Shown here in pieces: positions 7,704 to 15,139 of a DNA stretch of 49,179 nt. Numbering within the stretch: the stretch's first letter is position 1; each line of letters starts with the position of its first letter. Source of the stretch: Streptomyces phaeochromogenes (GTDB lineage: Bacteria; Actinomycetota; Actinomycetes; Streptomycetales; Streptomycetaceae); assembly GCF_001418655.1 (NCBI RefSeq), contig NZ_LIQZ01000218.1:1-49179 (forward strand), written 5' to 3'. Under the pieces are notes generated by a model. That model was not told where the DNA came from, searched no databases, and worked only from the letters and a program-made list of their open reading frames with translations. A program made the translations under genes and the position numbers.

Positions 7704-8746
7704 CCGGACACCTCGCGCTGGAAGCGGTCGACCCACTCGTCGTTGTTCTTCACGGCCAGCTTCAGGTCGGGGACGGTGAACCCGGCCGCCGCGGGATCGG
7801 TCGCCGCGTCGCCCACCACCTTGGTGATCTCCGCGGGAATCTTCGCGTCCTCGTTGACCGGCTTGTCGTGGAAGGTCGCCGCGGCCTTCTCCTGGACCTT
7901 CGCCGACAGCAGGTAGTTGATGAACTTCTCCGCGCCCTCCTTGTTGTGCGCGCCCTTCACCAGCTGCGCGGTGTTGGAGACCACGTACCGGCCCTTGTCG
8001 AGGGGCGCCCAGGCGATCGGCTTGCCCGCCTCGACCGGGTCGATGGCGAACAGGTCGAGCGCCGGGGCCATCTCCACCTCGCCGCGGTCGAGAAGGCTGA
8101 CGAGTTCGGTGCTGCGGCTGAAGTACTTCAGTACGTTCGGGGAGTTGGCCGCGAGCTTCTTGAACGCCGTGTCGGTGTCCTCGGGGCCCGAGCCGTAGGT
8201 CGCCGCGGTGGCGTAGAGGAAGGGCACTCCGGCGCTGGTCGAGATGTCGGGGACTGCGATCCTGCCCTTGTGCTCGGCGTTCCAGAGGTCCTTGATGCCG
8301 GGCGCCTTGTCGAACTTGTCGGTGCGGTAGAGCATGCCGAGCAGCTGGTACGTGTACGCGGGTGCGTAGCCGTCCGGGTTCTTGGCGAAGTCGTGGATGT
8401 TCTTCACGTTGGGGACGGCCGACGGGTCGATCTTGTCGAACAGGCCCTGCTCCTGGCCCCGTTGGGCGAACAGGTCGGAGAGCATGGCGACGTCGACCGT
8501 CGGGTTGCCGCGGTTGATCCTGAGCTTGGTGAGCCGCTCGGCGTTGTCGCCGCTGTCGACCTCGACGTCGATGCCGGTCTCCTTCTCGAACGGCTTGACG
8601 ATGTTCTTCTCGAACAGGTCGGCGCCGAAGCCGAAGGTGGAGACGGTCAGCTTCTTGGGGTTCTGCTCCCCCGCGGCCGATCCGGCGCAGCCGGCCAGCG
8701 GAAGGACCAGCAGGGTGGCCGCGGTGGTGGTGGCGAGTCGTCTCAT
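7700..8746 (-). CDS. ABC transporter lipoprotein, PotD/AfuA-like substrate-binding protein
   Basis: A 348-residue extracellular binding protein. The N-terminus is a lipoprotein signal (MRRLATTTAATLLVLPLAGC) with the lipobox LAGC, so the mature protein is anchored by Cys19. The fold class is that of the spermidine/putrescine, iron and thiamine binders: a KLTVSTFGFGADLFEKN first strand, then VDVAMLSD and a central PDISTSAGVPFLYATAA block. The polyamine or ferric ligands cannot be confirmed. Start ATG 8746 overlaps the ATPase stop (ATGA), and its own stop overlaps the nucleoside hydrolase GTG. Placement between transporter and nucleoside hydrolase suggests a nucleoside or related N-glycoside as ligand, which would be unusual for this family. 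Confidence 0.85.
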   Translation of the reverse strand: MRRLATTTAATLLVLPLAGCAGSAAGEQNPKKLTVSTFGFGADLFEKNIVKPFEKETGIDVEVDSGDNAERLTKLRINRGNPTVDVAMLSDLFAQRGQEQGLFDKIDPSAVPNVKNIHDFAKNPDGYAPAYTYQLLGMLYRTDKFDKAPGIKDLWNAEHKGRIAVPDISTSAGVPFLYATAATYGSGPEDTDTAFKKLAANSPNVLKYFSRSTELVSLLDRGEVEMAPALDLFAIDPVEAGKPIAWAPLDKGRYVVSNTAQLVKGAHNKEGAEKFINYLLSAKVQEKAAATFHDKPVNEDAKIPAEITKVVGDAATDPAAAGFTVPDLKLAVKNNDEWVDRFQREVSG

Positions 8747-9753
8747 GAGGTGGGCAGCTCCTGCTTCGTCCGGGGGAGGTCGATGGTGTGCGCGGCGGGG
8801 AGGTGGACACGCACCTGCCGGCCGCTCCGCAGCTCGAAGTCGCTGCTGGTGGCCAGGACGGTGCGGCCCTGGGACACGGCGGTGACGACGCAGTCGGTGC
8901 CGCGGAACCGTACGGCGGTGAGCACGGCGTCGACCGTGGTGCCGTCGGAGGGTGTGGAGTCGGTGGATTCGGAGGTGAGTACCTCGACGTGCTCCGGCCG
9001 GATGGTGACCGTACGGCCGTCCGGCAGCTCGACGAAGTTCTCGTAGCCGAGGAATTCGGCGACGAAGCGGTTGGCCGGGGCGCGGAACACCTCGCGCGGG
9101 GCGCCCTGTTGGGCGACCGTGCCCTGGTCGAGGATGACCATGCTGTCGGCGAGCTCCAGGGCCTCCTCCTGGTCGTGGGTGACCAGGATCGCGGTGAGCC
9201 CGGTCTCCTTCTGGATACGGGCGAGCTCCTGGCGCATCTGGATGCGCAGCCGTGCGTCGAGGTTGGACAGCGGCTCGTCGAGGAGGAGTACCGAGGGCCG
9301 TACGGCGATGGCGCGGGCCAGTGCGATGCGCTGCTGCTGGCCGCCGGACAGCTGCTTGGGCTTGCGGCCGGCGAGGTGGGAGAGGCCGACCAACTCCAGC
9401 GCCTCGCCCGTGCGGGTACGCAGCTCTCCGTCCGGGATGCCCCGCATCTTCAGTCCGAAGGCGACGTTCTTCTCCACGGTCATGTGCGGGAAGAGCGCGT
9501 ACGACTGGAAGACCATGCCGATGTTGCGGCGCTCCGGGGGAAGCCTGGTGGCGTCCTCGCCCTCCAGCAGAATGCGGCCCGCGGTGGGTTCGAGGAATCC
9601 GGCGATCATGCGCAGGGTGGTGGTCTTGCCGCAGCCGCTGGGCCCGAGCAGCGCGGTGAACTCCCCGCGGCGCACGGTCAGGTCGAGCTCCCGTACCGCT
9701 GCCGTGCCCGCGAACTCCCGGGAGACGGCGTCGAGTTGGACCACCGGCGTCAT
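8743..9753 (-). CDS. ABC transporter ATP-binding protein (PotA-like, with TOBE domain)
   Basis: A 336-residue ATPase that energises the importer. Walker A is GPSGCGKTTT (about residue 36), the Q-loop is VFQSYALFPH, the signature is LSGGQQQRIALARA, Walker B is LLLDEPLSNLD, and the switch His is in LVTHDQEEAL. A C-terminal TOBE-like region follows (VTIRPEHVEVL), typical of PotA/UgpC-type subunits. ATG 9753 is chosen because AGGAG lies 7 bases upstream. A GTG at 9810 is also possible since it overlaps the permease stop as GTGA, but would add 19 residues with no homology to the family. Confidence 0.93.
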   Translation of the reverse strand: MTPVVQLDAVSREFAGTAAVRELDLTVRRGEFTALLGPSGCGKTTTLRMIAGFLEPTAGRILLEGEDATRLPPERRNIGMVFQSYALFPHMTVEKNVAFGLKMRGIPDGELRTRTGEALELVGLSHLAGRKPKQLSGGQQQRIALARAIAVRPSVLLLDEPLSNLDARLRIQMRQELARIQKETGLTAILVTHDQEEALELADSMVILDQGTVAQQGAPREVFRAPANRFVAEFLGYENFVELPDGRTVTIRPEHVEVLTSESTDSTPSDGTTVDAVLTAVRFRGTDCVVTAVSQGRTVLATSSDFELRSGRQVRVHLPAAHTIDLPRTKQELPTS

Positions 9754-9806
9754 CGTCGTACTCCTGTCGCTTTTCTGGCGTTGCGTACGGTCGTTGCGTG
9801 CCGTGC

Positions 9807-10595
9807 TCACCGGCTGAAGACCTTGTTGAATCCGACGAGGCGCTCCGTCAGCAGGGCCGCGCCGACCGTGGCGGCGAGCAGCAGGGTGCTCACCGCGGCC
9901 ACCGTCGGGTCGTAGGAGAACTGGACGTAATTGAGCATCTCGACGGGCAGCGTGGAGATGCCGGGCCCCTTGAGCAGCAGTGACAGCGGGACGTTGTTGA
10001 AGGAGGTGAGGAAGGACAGCACGGCCGCCGAGACGATGCCGGGTGTCATCACCGGCAGGGTGATCGCGAAGAACGCCCGCAGGGGTCCGGCGCCGAGGCC
10101 TCTGGCGGCCTCTTCCAGCGCCGGGTCCGACAGGGCGAGCGAGGCGCCCGTGACGCGTACCGCGTAGGGCAGCAGCAGGACGGTGTGACCGATCAGCAGG
10201 GCGCCGAGCGCGGTGATCCGCATGGTCACCATGAGCTGCTGGAAGAGCGCGAAGCCCAGGACCAGTTCAGGGACGATCGCGGGTGAGAGGAAGAGCGTCT
10301 CGACCGCCTTGTGGCCGCGGAACGTGCGGCGCTGCACGGCCAGGGCCACGGGGATGCCCAGCACCAGTGCGAACAGCGTCGCCGCCGCGGCCACCAGCAG
10401 GCTGGTCAACAGGCCTTGCTGGAAAGAGGCGTTGGACAGCGCCTGGTCGAACCAGCGCAGCGAGAAGCCGGGCGGCGGGAACTCGACGGTGTCGCCGGAC
10501 GAGAAGCCGATGGCGACGACCAGCAGGATGGGCCCGAGCAGAAAGACCATGGCCAGGGCCGACAGCAGGGAGAGAACGGGGCGTCGGCGTATCAC
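9807..10595 (-). CDS. ABC transporter permease (PotC-like)
   Basis: A 262-residue membrane protein with about six transmembrane segments. The binding-protein-dependent permease (EAA) loop is EEAARGLGAGPLRAFFAITLPVMTPG near residue 170. GTG 10595 overlaps the previous permease stop as GTGA, so the two halves of the channel are translationally coupled. Together with the neighbouring permease it forms the heterodimeric channel of a PotABCD-type importer. Confidence 0.9.
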   Translation of the reverse strand: MIRRRPVLSLLSALAMVFLLGPILLVVAIGFSSGDTVEFPPPGFSLRWFDQALSNASFQQGLLTSLLVAAAATLFALVLGIPVALAVQRRTFRGHKAVETLFLSPAIVPELVLGFALFQQLMVTMRITALGALLIGHTVLLLPYAVRVTGASLALSDPALEEAARGLGAGPLRAFFAITLPVMTPGIVSAAVLSFLTSFNNVPLSLLLKGPGISTLPVEMLNYVQFSYDPTVAAVSTLLLAATVGAALLTERLVGFNKVFSR

Positions 10596-11416
10596 GACGT
10601 GGCCACCTTCGCCGATATCCTGCCCGAGGCCCAGCCGACCACGAGCACCAGTACGGTCATGATCAGTGCGACGGCGCTGGCCCCGCCCCAGTCCAGCTTC
10701 ACGTTCGCGTAGTCGTAGAGCAGCGTCGCCAGGGTGCGGTTGCGGGAGCCGCCGAGCAGCAGCGGTGTGGTGAAGGCGGTGACCGCTCCGGCGAACACCA
10801 GGGTGGCTCCCACCAGTACGCCGGGCAGGGCGAGCGGCAGCACGATTCGCCGGAAGGCCCGGCCGGGGCTCGCGCCGAGGCCGCGCGCGGCGTCTTCGAG
10901 GCCGGGGTCGATCTGCGACAGCGAGCTGTACGAGGTGAGGATCATCAGCGGCATGAACAGCTGGGTGAGACCGGCGACCAGGGCGAACTCCGTGTAGAGC
11001 AGCTCGGGCGGACGGTCGGTGAGTCCGGTCGCCAGGACGGCGTCGCTGATGAGGCCGTTGCGGCCGAGGATGACGAGCCAGGCGAAGGTCCGCACCACCG
11101 TGCTGAGCAGCAGCGGGAAGACCGCGAGCGCGAGCAGCAGGCCCTGGCGGCTCTTGGGAGCACGGGCGATGAGATAGGCCGTCGGGAAACCGAGGACCAG
11201 ACAGACGAGGGTGACGGTGACGGCCACGCGCACGGTCCGGGCGAACACGCCCAGTACGTAGCTGTCGGTGAGCATGGCGCCCAACTTGCCGAGTACGTCG
11301 GGGTGTTCGGCGGCGGGCGGCGCGAAGAGCGTCACGGCGAAGGGGTACGCGAAGCCGAAGGCCAGCAGGGCCAGACCGGGCGCGAGCAGCAGCCCCAAGG
11401 TGGCCTTCCGGGACAC
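10592..11416 (-). CDS. ABC transporter permease (PotB-like), first gene of the operon
   Basis: A 274-residue permease with about six membrane segments and the EAA loop LEDAARGLGASPGRAFRRIVLPLALPG near residue 195. GTG 11416 is preferred over GTG 11422, because AGGAGG is 7 bases from the former and only 1 from the latter. It is the promoter-proximal gene of the minus-strand operon; its leader holds two 22-bp direct repeats and twin LacI-type palindromes. Confidence 0.9.
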   Translation of the reverse strand: MSRKATLGLLLAPGLALLAFGFAYPFAVTLFAPPAAEHPDVLGKLGAMLTDSYVLGVFARTVRVAVTVTLVCLVLGFPTAYLIARAPKSRQGLLLALAVFPLLLSTVVRTFAWLVILGRNGLISDAVLATGLTDRPPELLYTEFALVAGLTQLFMPLMILTSYSSLSQIDPGLEDAARGLGASPGRAFRRIVLPLALPGVLVGATLVFAGAVTAFTTPLLLGGSRNRTLATLLYDYANVKLDWGGASAVALIMTVLVLVVGWASGRISAKVATS

Positions 11417-11433
11417 AGCCACACCTCCTCTCA

Positions 11434-11478
11434 GACTCTCGGATGACTTTCGGAGGGACTCTCGGATGACTCTCGGAG
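11434..11478. repeat. two 22-bp direct repeats in the operon leader
   Basis: GACTCTCGGATGACTYTCGGAG occurs at 11434-11455 and 11457-11478, differing at one base, on a 23-bp period. They lie between the LacI-type operators and the ribosome site of the first permease, so they are transcribed. They may be a second protein site or an RNA element. Confidence 0.7.
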
Positions 11479-11485
11479 ATTCCTA

Positions 11486-11510
11486 CAACCGGTTGCTGCA
11501 ACCGGTTGCA
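11486..11510. promoter_or_regulatory. twin LacI-family operators
   Basis: CAACCGGTTG at 11486-11495 and TGCAACCGGTTGCA at 11497-11510, the latter a perfect 14-bp palindrome. The central CCGG with flanking AA/TT is the classic shape of LacI/GalR-family sites, and the centres are 13 bp apart. They lie about 10 to 35 bases downstream of the predicted transcription start of the transporter operon, and 90 bases from the lacI-type gene. Repression of the operon by that regulator is the natural reading. Confidence 0.85.
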
Positions 11511-11527
11511 ACCACCGGTCGACGTGG

Positions 11528-11557
11528 ACGATACTTTCGTCCGGATCGAGGCGTCAA
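11528..11557 (-). promoter_or_regulatory. promoter of the nucleoside transporter operon
   Basis: On the minus strand TTGACG (11557-11552) and TATCGT (11533-11528) are separated by 18 bases, a near-consensus housekeeping promoter. The start point falls near 11521, just upstream of the twin operators. Confidence 0.75.
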
Positions 11558-11600
11558 CGCACTCGTGTAAAGATCCCGTTACGCACACACTGGGGGCGAG

Positions 11601-12605
11601 ATGGTGACGCTGGCGGACGTCGCACGTGCGGCGGGGGTGTCCAAGGCGACAGCGTCACGCGCGCTGAGCAGGCCCGACATGGTCGCGGCGGACACCCGCG
11701 AGCGGGTGCTGGCCGTCGCCGCGACCATGGGCTTCGAGTTCAACGCGAGCGCCCGGGCACTGACCACCGGCCGTACGGGCCTGATCGGCGTTCTGGTCCC
11801 GAGCATCGCCAACCCCTACTTCGCCCCGATCGTGACGGGCGTGCAGCGTGCGCTGTCCGCGCACGGCGAGAACATCCTGCTCGCCGTCTCCGAGGGTTCG
11901 CAGAGCAGCGAGCACGAGCTGGCGGGGAAGCTCGCCTCACGCGTCGACGGACTCGTCTTCATAGCGCCGGTGAGCCCGGACTCGGCGATCAGGAGCTTCA
12001 CTTCGAAGCTGCCGGTCGTCACCGTGGACCGCACCGTGCCCGCGGTGCCCGGCGTCCTGATCGACACCCCCGGCGGCGTCGCGGACATCGTCACGCACCT
12101 CGCAGGCCTCGGGCACCGGGCCATCGCCTATGTGGGCGGCCCGGACGGCTCCTGGATGGCCGAGCGGCGCAACAGCGCGGTCGAGGAGGCCGCCCGCCGC
12201 AGCGGGGTCGACCTCACCGCGCTCGGTCCCGTCGGCCCCCGGATCGACGCGGGGCTGGCCGTCGCCGAGCACATCGCCGCCGAACGGAGCGTCACCGCGG
12301 TGGTGGCGTACAGCAGTTACCTGCTGCTCGGCCTGCATCTGGGGCTGCGCGAGGCCGGCGTGCGGGTCCCCGAGGACATCAGCCTGGCCGCCTCGGACGA
12401 CCTGACCGCGATCAGCGCAGACCGGCCCGACACCACGGCGCTACGGGTCCCGCTCGAAGAGGCGGGCATCGCGGCGGTCCGCCTGCTCCAGGAGGCGAAC
12501 CCTCCCAAGCGCGCCCGACGGCTGCGCATCGCCACCGAGTTGATCGTCGGCGGCTCCACCGCGCACGCCACGGTCCGCGCATCGAGTACGACTCCCGCGA
12601 GATGA
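11601..12605 (+). CDS. LacI-family transcriptional regulator
   Basis: A 334-residue repressor. The N-terminal helix-turn-helix and hinge are VTLADVARAAGVSKATASRALS and the GFEFNASARAL block. The periplasmic-binding-like sensor domain starts at GLIGVLVPSIANPYF and includes HRAIAYVGGP and ISLAASDDLT. Start ATG 11601 is preceded by GGGGGCGAG. It is divergent from the transporter, nucleoside hydrolase and deaminase operon and is its likely regulator. The ligand is probably a nucleoside, base or ribose derivative (inference). The last ~10 residues (ATVRASSTTPAR) look unlike the usual family end; a different frame there reads IEYDSREMKQALGLPHF then stop, possibly a remnant of another gene. Confidence 0.92.
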   Translation: MVTLADVARAAGVSKATASRALSRPDMVAADTRERVLAVAATMGFEFNASARALTTGRTGLIGVLVPSIANPYFAPIVTGVQRALSAHGENILLAVSEGSQSSEHELAGKLASRVDGLVFIAPVSPDSAIRSFTSKLPVVTVDRTVPAVPGVLIDTPGGVADIVTHLAGLGHRAIAYVGGPDGSWMAERRNSAVEEAARRSGVDLTALGPVGPRIDAGLAVAEHIAAERSVTAVVAYSSYLLLGLHLGLREAGVRVPEDISLAASDDLTAISADRPDTTALRVPLEEAGIAAVRLLQEANPPKRARRLRIATELIVGGSTAHATVRASSTTPAR

Positions 12606-12901
12606 AACAGGCCCTGGGTCTGCCCCACTTCTAGGGCTTCACCTGAAGAGGCCGGGCACCACCATGTCTCACATCGGGCCGGCGACAGCTGCTCCCTTGT
12701 TCGTTTCCGCGCGCTGTTCCTCTACGCTCAAGGAGGTCATCAACTACCGCATGACATCTGCCCGGTGACGGAGTCGGCGTGGGGTGCGCGTCCCCGCTCC
12801 ACGCCACCACTGGACGGCTTCAGGCGCAGCCACGGGTCGGCACATCCGGACGCCGACGACCTCGTGTGGCGCGTCCCGCCGGGCGGCGAAAGGGATGCGT
12901 C
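12606..12901. other. region between the LacI-type regulator and the MFS gene
   Basis: About 296 bases with no supported gene. The first 29 bases finish an out-of-frame coding-like stretch (12581-12634). A TTGTTC at 12697-12702 and TACGCT at 12723-12728 could be a weak promoter for the MFS gene, but the 20-base spacer is long. No strong terminator was seen. Confidence 0.4.
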
Positions 12902-14269
12902 GTGCCTTCGGCTACGGCGAACTACCGCACTCTGCTGCGCACTTCGGGTGCCGCGGCCTTCTTCCTTCCGTCCGTTGTCGGGCGGCTGGGCATCGCCATG
13001 ACCGGGATCGGCCTCGTCTGGCTGGTGCACGCCCGCACCGGGTCGTACGCCGCCGCGGGTCTCGTCACCGGCGGGTTCGCCGTCGCGGACGCCGTCGCCG
13101 GGCCCCAACTCGGGCGCCTCACAGACCGGTTCGGGCAGGCGCGGGTGCTTCCCTGCGCGCTGGCCGCACATGCCGGGGCCGTGGCGCTGCTGCTCGCCGG
13201 CGCTGTGCCGGACCTCGTCGCCGGAGTGCTCGTCGGGGCGACGCTGCCCCAGCTCAGTGCCCTGTCCGCCGCTCGCTGGTCCGCCCTGCTGTCCGGCGAA
13301 CGGGCTGCCGCGCTACCCACCGCCTTCGCCCTGGAGGCCCTCGCCAACGGCGTGTCCTACCTGGCCGGACCTGCCCTGGTGAGCGTCCTCGGCGCGGCGG
13401 GTCATTCGGGCACCGGTGTGCTGCTCGCCGCCGCGCTCGTCGTCGGCGGCGGGCTCGCCCTCGCCGCCCAGCGCCGCACCATGCCGCCCCTCACCGGCCG
13501 CGCCGAACGCCGGCACGCCGGACGCGCCCTGCTCCGCTCCGCGTTCCTGCGGCAGGTCGCACTCGGCCTCGCGCTCGGGGTGTTCTTCGGCGCGATGCAG
13601 GTGTCCGTCGCCGCGTATGCCGTCGGACGCGGCACGCCGGACGCGGCAGCGCTGCTCTATCTCGCCGCCAACTGCACCAATCTGGTGGGCGGTTGGGTCT
13701 ACGGAGCGTGGTGCCACGGCGGCTCACCCCGGCGCCGCCAGGCCACGGCCGCCGCCTGTCTCACCCTCACGAGCCTCCCGCTGACCTTCCTCGACGCACC
13801 CCTCGCGGTCGGTGCCACCCTCGCCCTGACCGGCCTCGCCGTGCCGGTCCTGCTGATCCTCACCTCCGTCCTCACCGACGCGTCGGTCCCGCGCCCCGTC
13901 CTCACCCAGGCGTTCACCTGGGGCAACTCCGCGAGCGCGGCAGGATCGGCGGGCGCCGCGGCGGTCGCCGGGCGGGTGGTGGACACGGGCGGTGCGCACG
14001 GCGGTTTCGGCGTGGCGGCGGGGGCCGCGGCGGTGATGACCGTCCTCGCGCTCGGCGGTCTGCGGGGCGCGTCACCGGCCGCGCCGCACGCCACGCCACA
14101 ACGTGGCCGTCGTCAACTGGTTCAACGAGGAAGGCTCGCGCTTCAAGCCGAGCATGATGGGCAGCGCGGTCTTCACGGGGAAGCTCCCGGCAGAGACAGC
14201 CCTCACGACCACCGACCCGACGGGCACCACGGTCGAGGCCGCCCTCCGCGAGATCGGCACGATCGGTGA
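12902..14269 (+). CDS. MFS transporter with an abnormal C-terminal read-through
   Basis: A major-facilitator permease. From GTG 12902 (AAAGGGA upstream) about 390 residues form some 12 hydrophobic segments, with the loop-2/3-type block PQLGRLTDRFGQARVLP near residue 65. After GGLRGASPAAPHATPQ (about position 14090) the frame leaves membrane sequence and runs about 60 charged residues, rich in Arg, His and Gly. This part is simply another frame of the amidohydrolase remnant below. The natural 3' end and stop were therefore lost in a deletion. The transporter core looks intact and may still work; the substrate is unknown. Confidence 0.8.
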   Translation: MPSATANYRTLLRTSGAAAFFLPSVVGRLGIAMTGIGLVWLVHARTGSYAAAGLVTGGFAVADAVAGPQLGRLTDRFGQARVLPCALAAHAGAVALLLAGAVPDLVAGVLVGATLPQLSALSAARWSALLSGERAAALPTAFALEALANGVSYLAGPALVSVLGAAGHSGTGVLLAAALVVGGGLALAAQRRTMPPLTGRAERRHAGRALLRSAFLRQVALGLALGVFFGAMQVSVAAYAVGRGTPDAAALLYLAANCTNLVGGWVYGAWCHGGSPRRRQATAAACLTLTSLPLTFLDAPLAVGATLALTGLAVPVLLILTSVLTDASVPRPVLTQAFTWGNSASAAGSAGAAAVAGRVVDTGGAHGGFGVAAGAAAVMTVLALGGLRGASPAAPHATPQRGRRQLVQRGRLALQAEHDGQRGLHGEAPGRDSPHDHRPDGHHGRGRPPRDRHDR

Positions 14270-14993
14270 CTACGCCGGACCCGAGGTGGCCGCGTACGCC
14301 GAGATCCACATCGAGCAGGGCCGTGACCTGGAGAACTCGGGGATCACGATCGGGCTGGTGGGCTCGACCTGGGCGGCTCACAAGTACCAGGTGGTGGTCC
14401 GCGGCGAGCAGTCTCACACGGGATCGACGATCATGGCGGACCGTCGTGATGCCCTGTTCGGCGCCTCGCTGCTGGTCGTGGCCGTGCGGGAGCTGGCCGA
14501 GCAGAGCACGGACAGACCGCTGCACACCTCGGTGAGCGAGATCACCGTCCTGCCCAACTCTCCTGTGGTGGTGGCGCGCGAGGTACGTATGCACGTCGAC
14601 CTGCGCTCCCCCGACGAGGCCCTGCTCGACGCGGCGGCCAAGAAGCCGGCCGAGTCGATCCCCGGCATCGAGGAGCGGGCCTCGGTCACGATCGAGCAGG
14701 TCCAGACGCACGGGTGGGCCGTGGCGCCGTTCCCGGCGGCCGGGGTCGAACTCGCCGCCCAGGCGGCCGACAACCTGGGGCTCAGCCACCGAACCGTCAT
14801 GACCATCGCGGGCCACGACTCCGTGAACATGAAGGACGTCGCACCCGCGATCATGCTCTTCGTGCCCAGTGTCGAGGGCGTCTCCCACAACGAGGTCGAG
14901 TTCACGCAGGACGTGGAGACCTGCGCCGGGACCGATCTGCTGGCCGAGGTTCTCCACCGGCTGATGTCGGGCGCGCTGGACAGCTCGCGGTGA
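14091..14993 (+). pseudogene. 5'-truncated M20-type zinc amidohydrolase (allantoate / N-carbamoyl-amino-acid hydrolase family)
   Basis: About 300 residues match the last two thirds of the AllC/HyuC family, normally about 400-430 long. Present are the metal and catalytic blocks VVNWFNEEGSRF, YAEIHIEQGRDLE and the C-terminal TIAGHDSVNMKDVAP, with the dimer-domain RGEQSHTGSTIM. The N-terminal ~100-120 residues, which carry the first zinc ligands (the family's G-H-x-D block), are missing. Upstream sequence is the MFS gene in a different frame, so the junction is near 14075-14091. The earliest start is GTG 14103, with no ribosome site. I judge it inactive; the family acts on ureido acids in purine or hydantoin breakdown. 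Confidence 0.85.
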
Positions 14994-15000
14994 CGCGGCG

Positions 15001-15021
15001 GCCGGCCGGTGCGCGGCCGGC
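15001..15021 (+). terminator. small hairpin after the amidohydrolase remnant
   Basis: GCCGGCC (15001-15007) pairs with GGCCGGC (15015-15021) over a 7-base loop, 8 bases after the stop. A plausible weak terminator. Confidence 0.4.
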
Positions 15022-15126
15022 ACGCGGTGCGGTGGTCCGTAGTACGACCCTGCCCGCGGATCAAGGGGACCCCTGGGAGGTCAAGGTCACAGCGGGTCCC
15101 TCTGCTGCTCACCTGTGGATCTGACC

Positions 15127-15139
15127 TAGCATCCGAGCA
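15127..15139 (+). promoter_or_regulatory. leaderless -10 box of mutA
   Basis: TAGCAT at 15127-15132 lies 6 bases before the ATG of mutA at 15139, and no ribosome site is present. This geometry matches Streptomyces leaderless transcripts. No good -35 box is visible 17-18 bases upstream, so an alternative sigma factor or activator may be needed. Confidence 0.4.
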
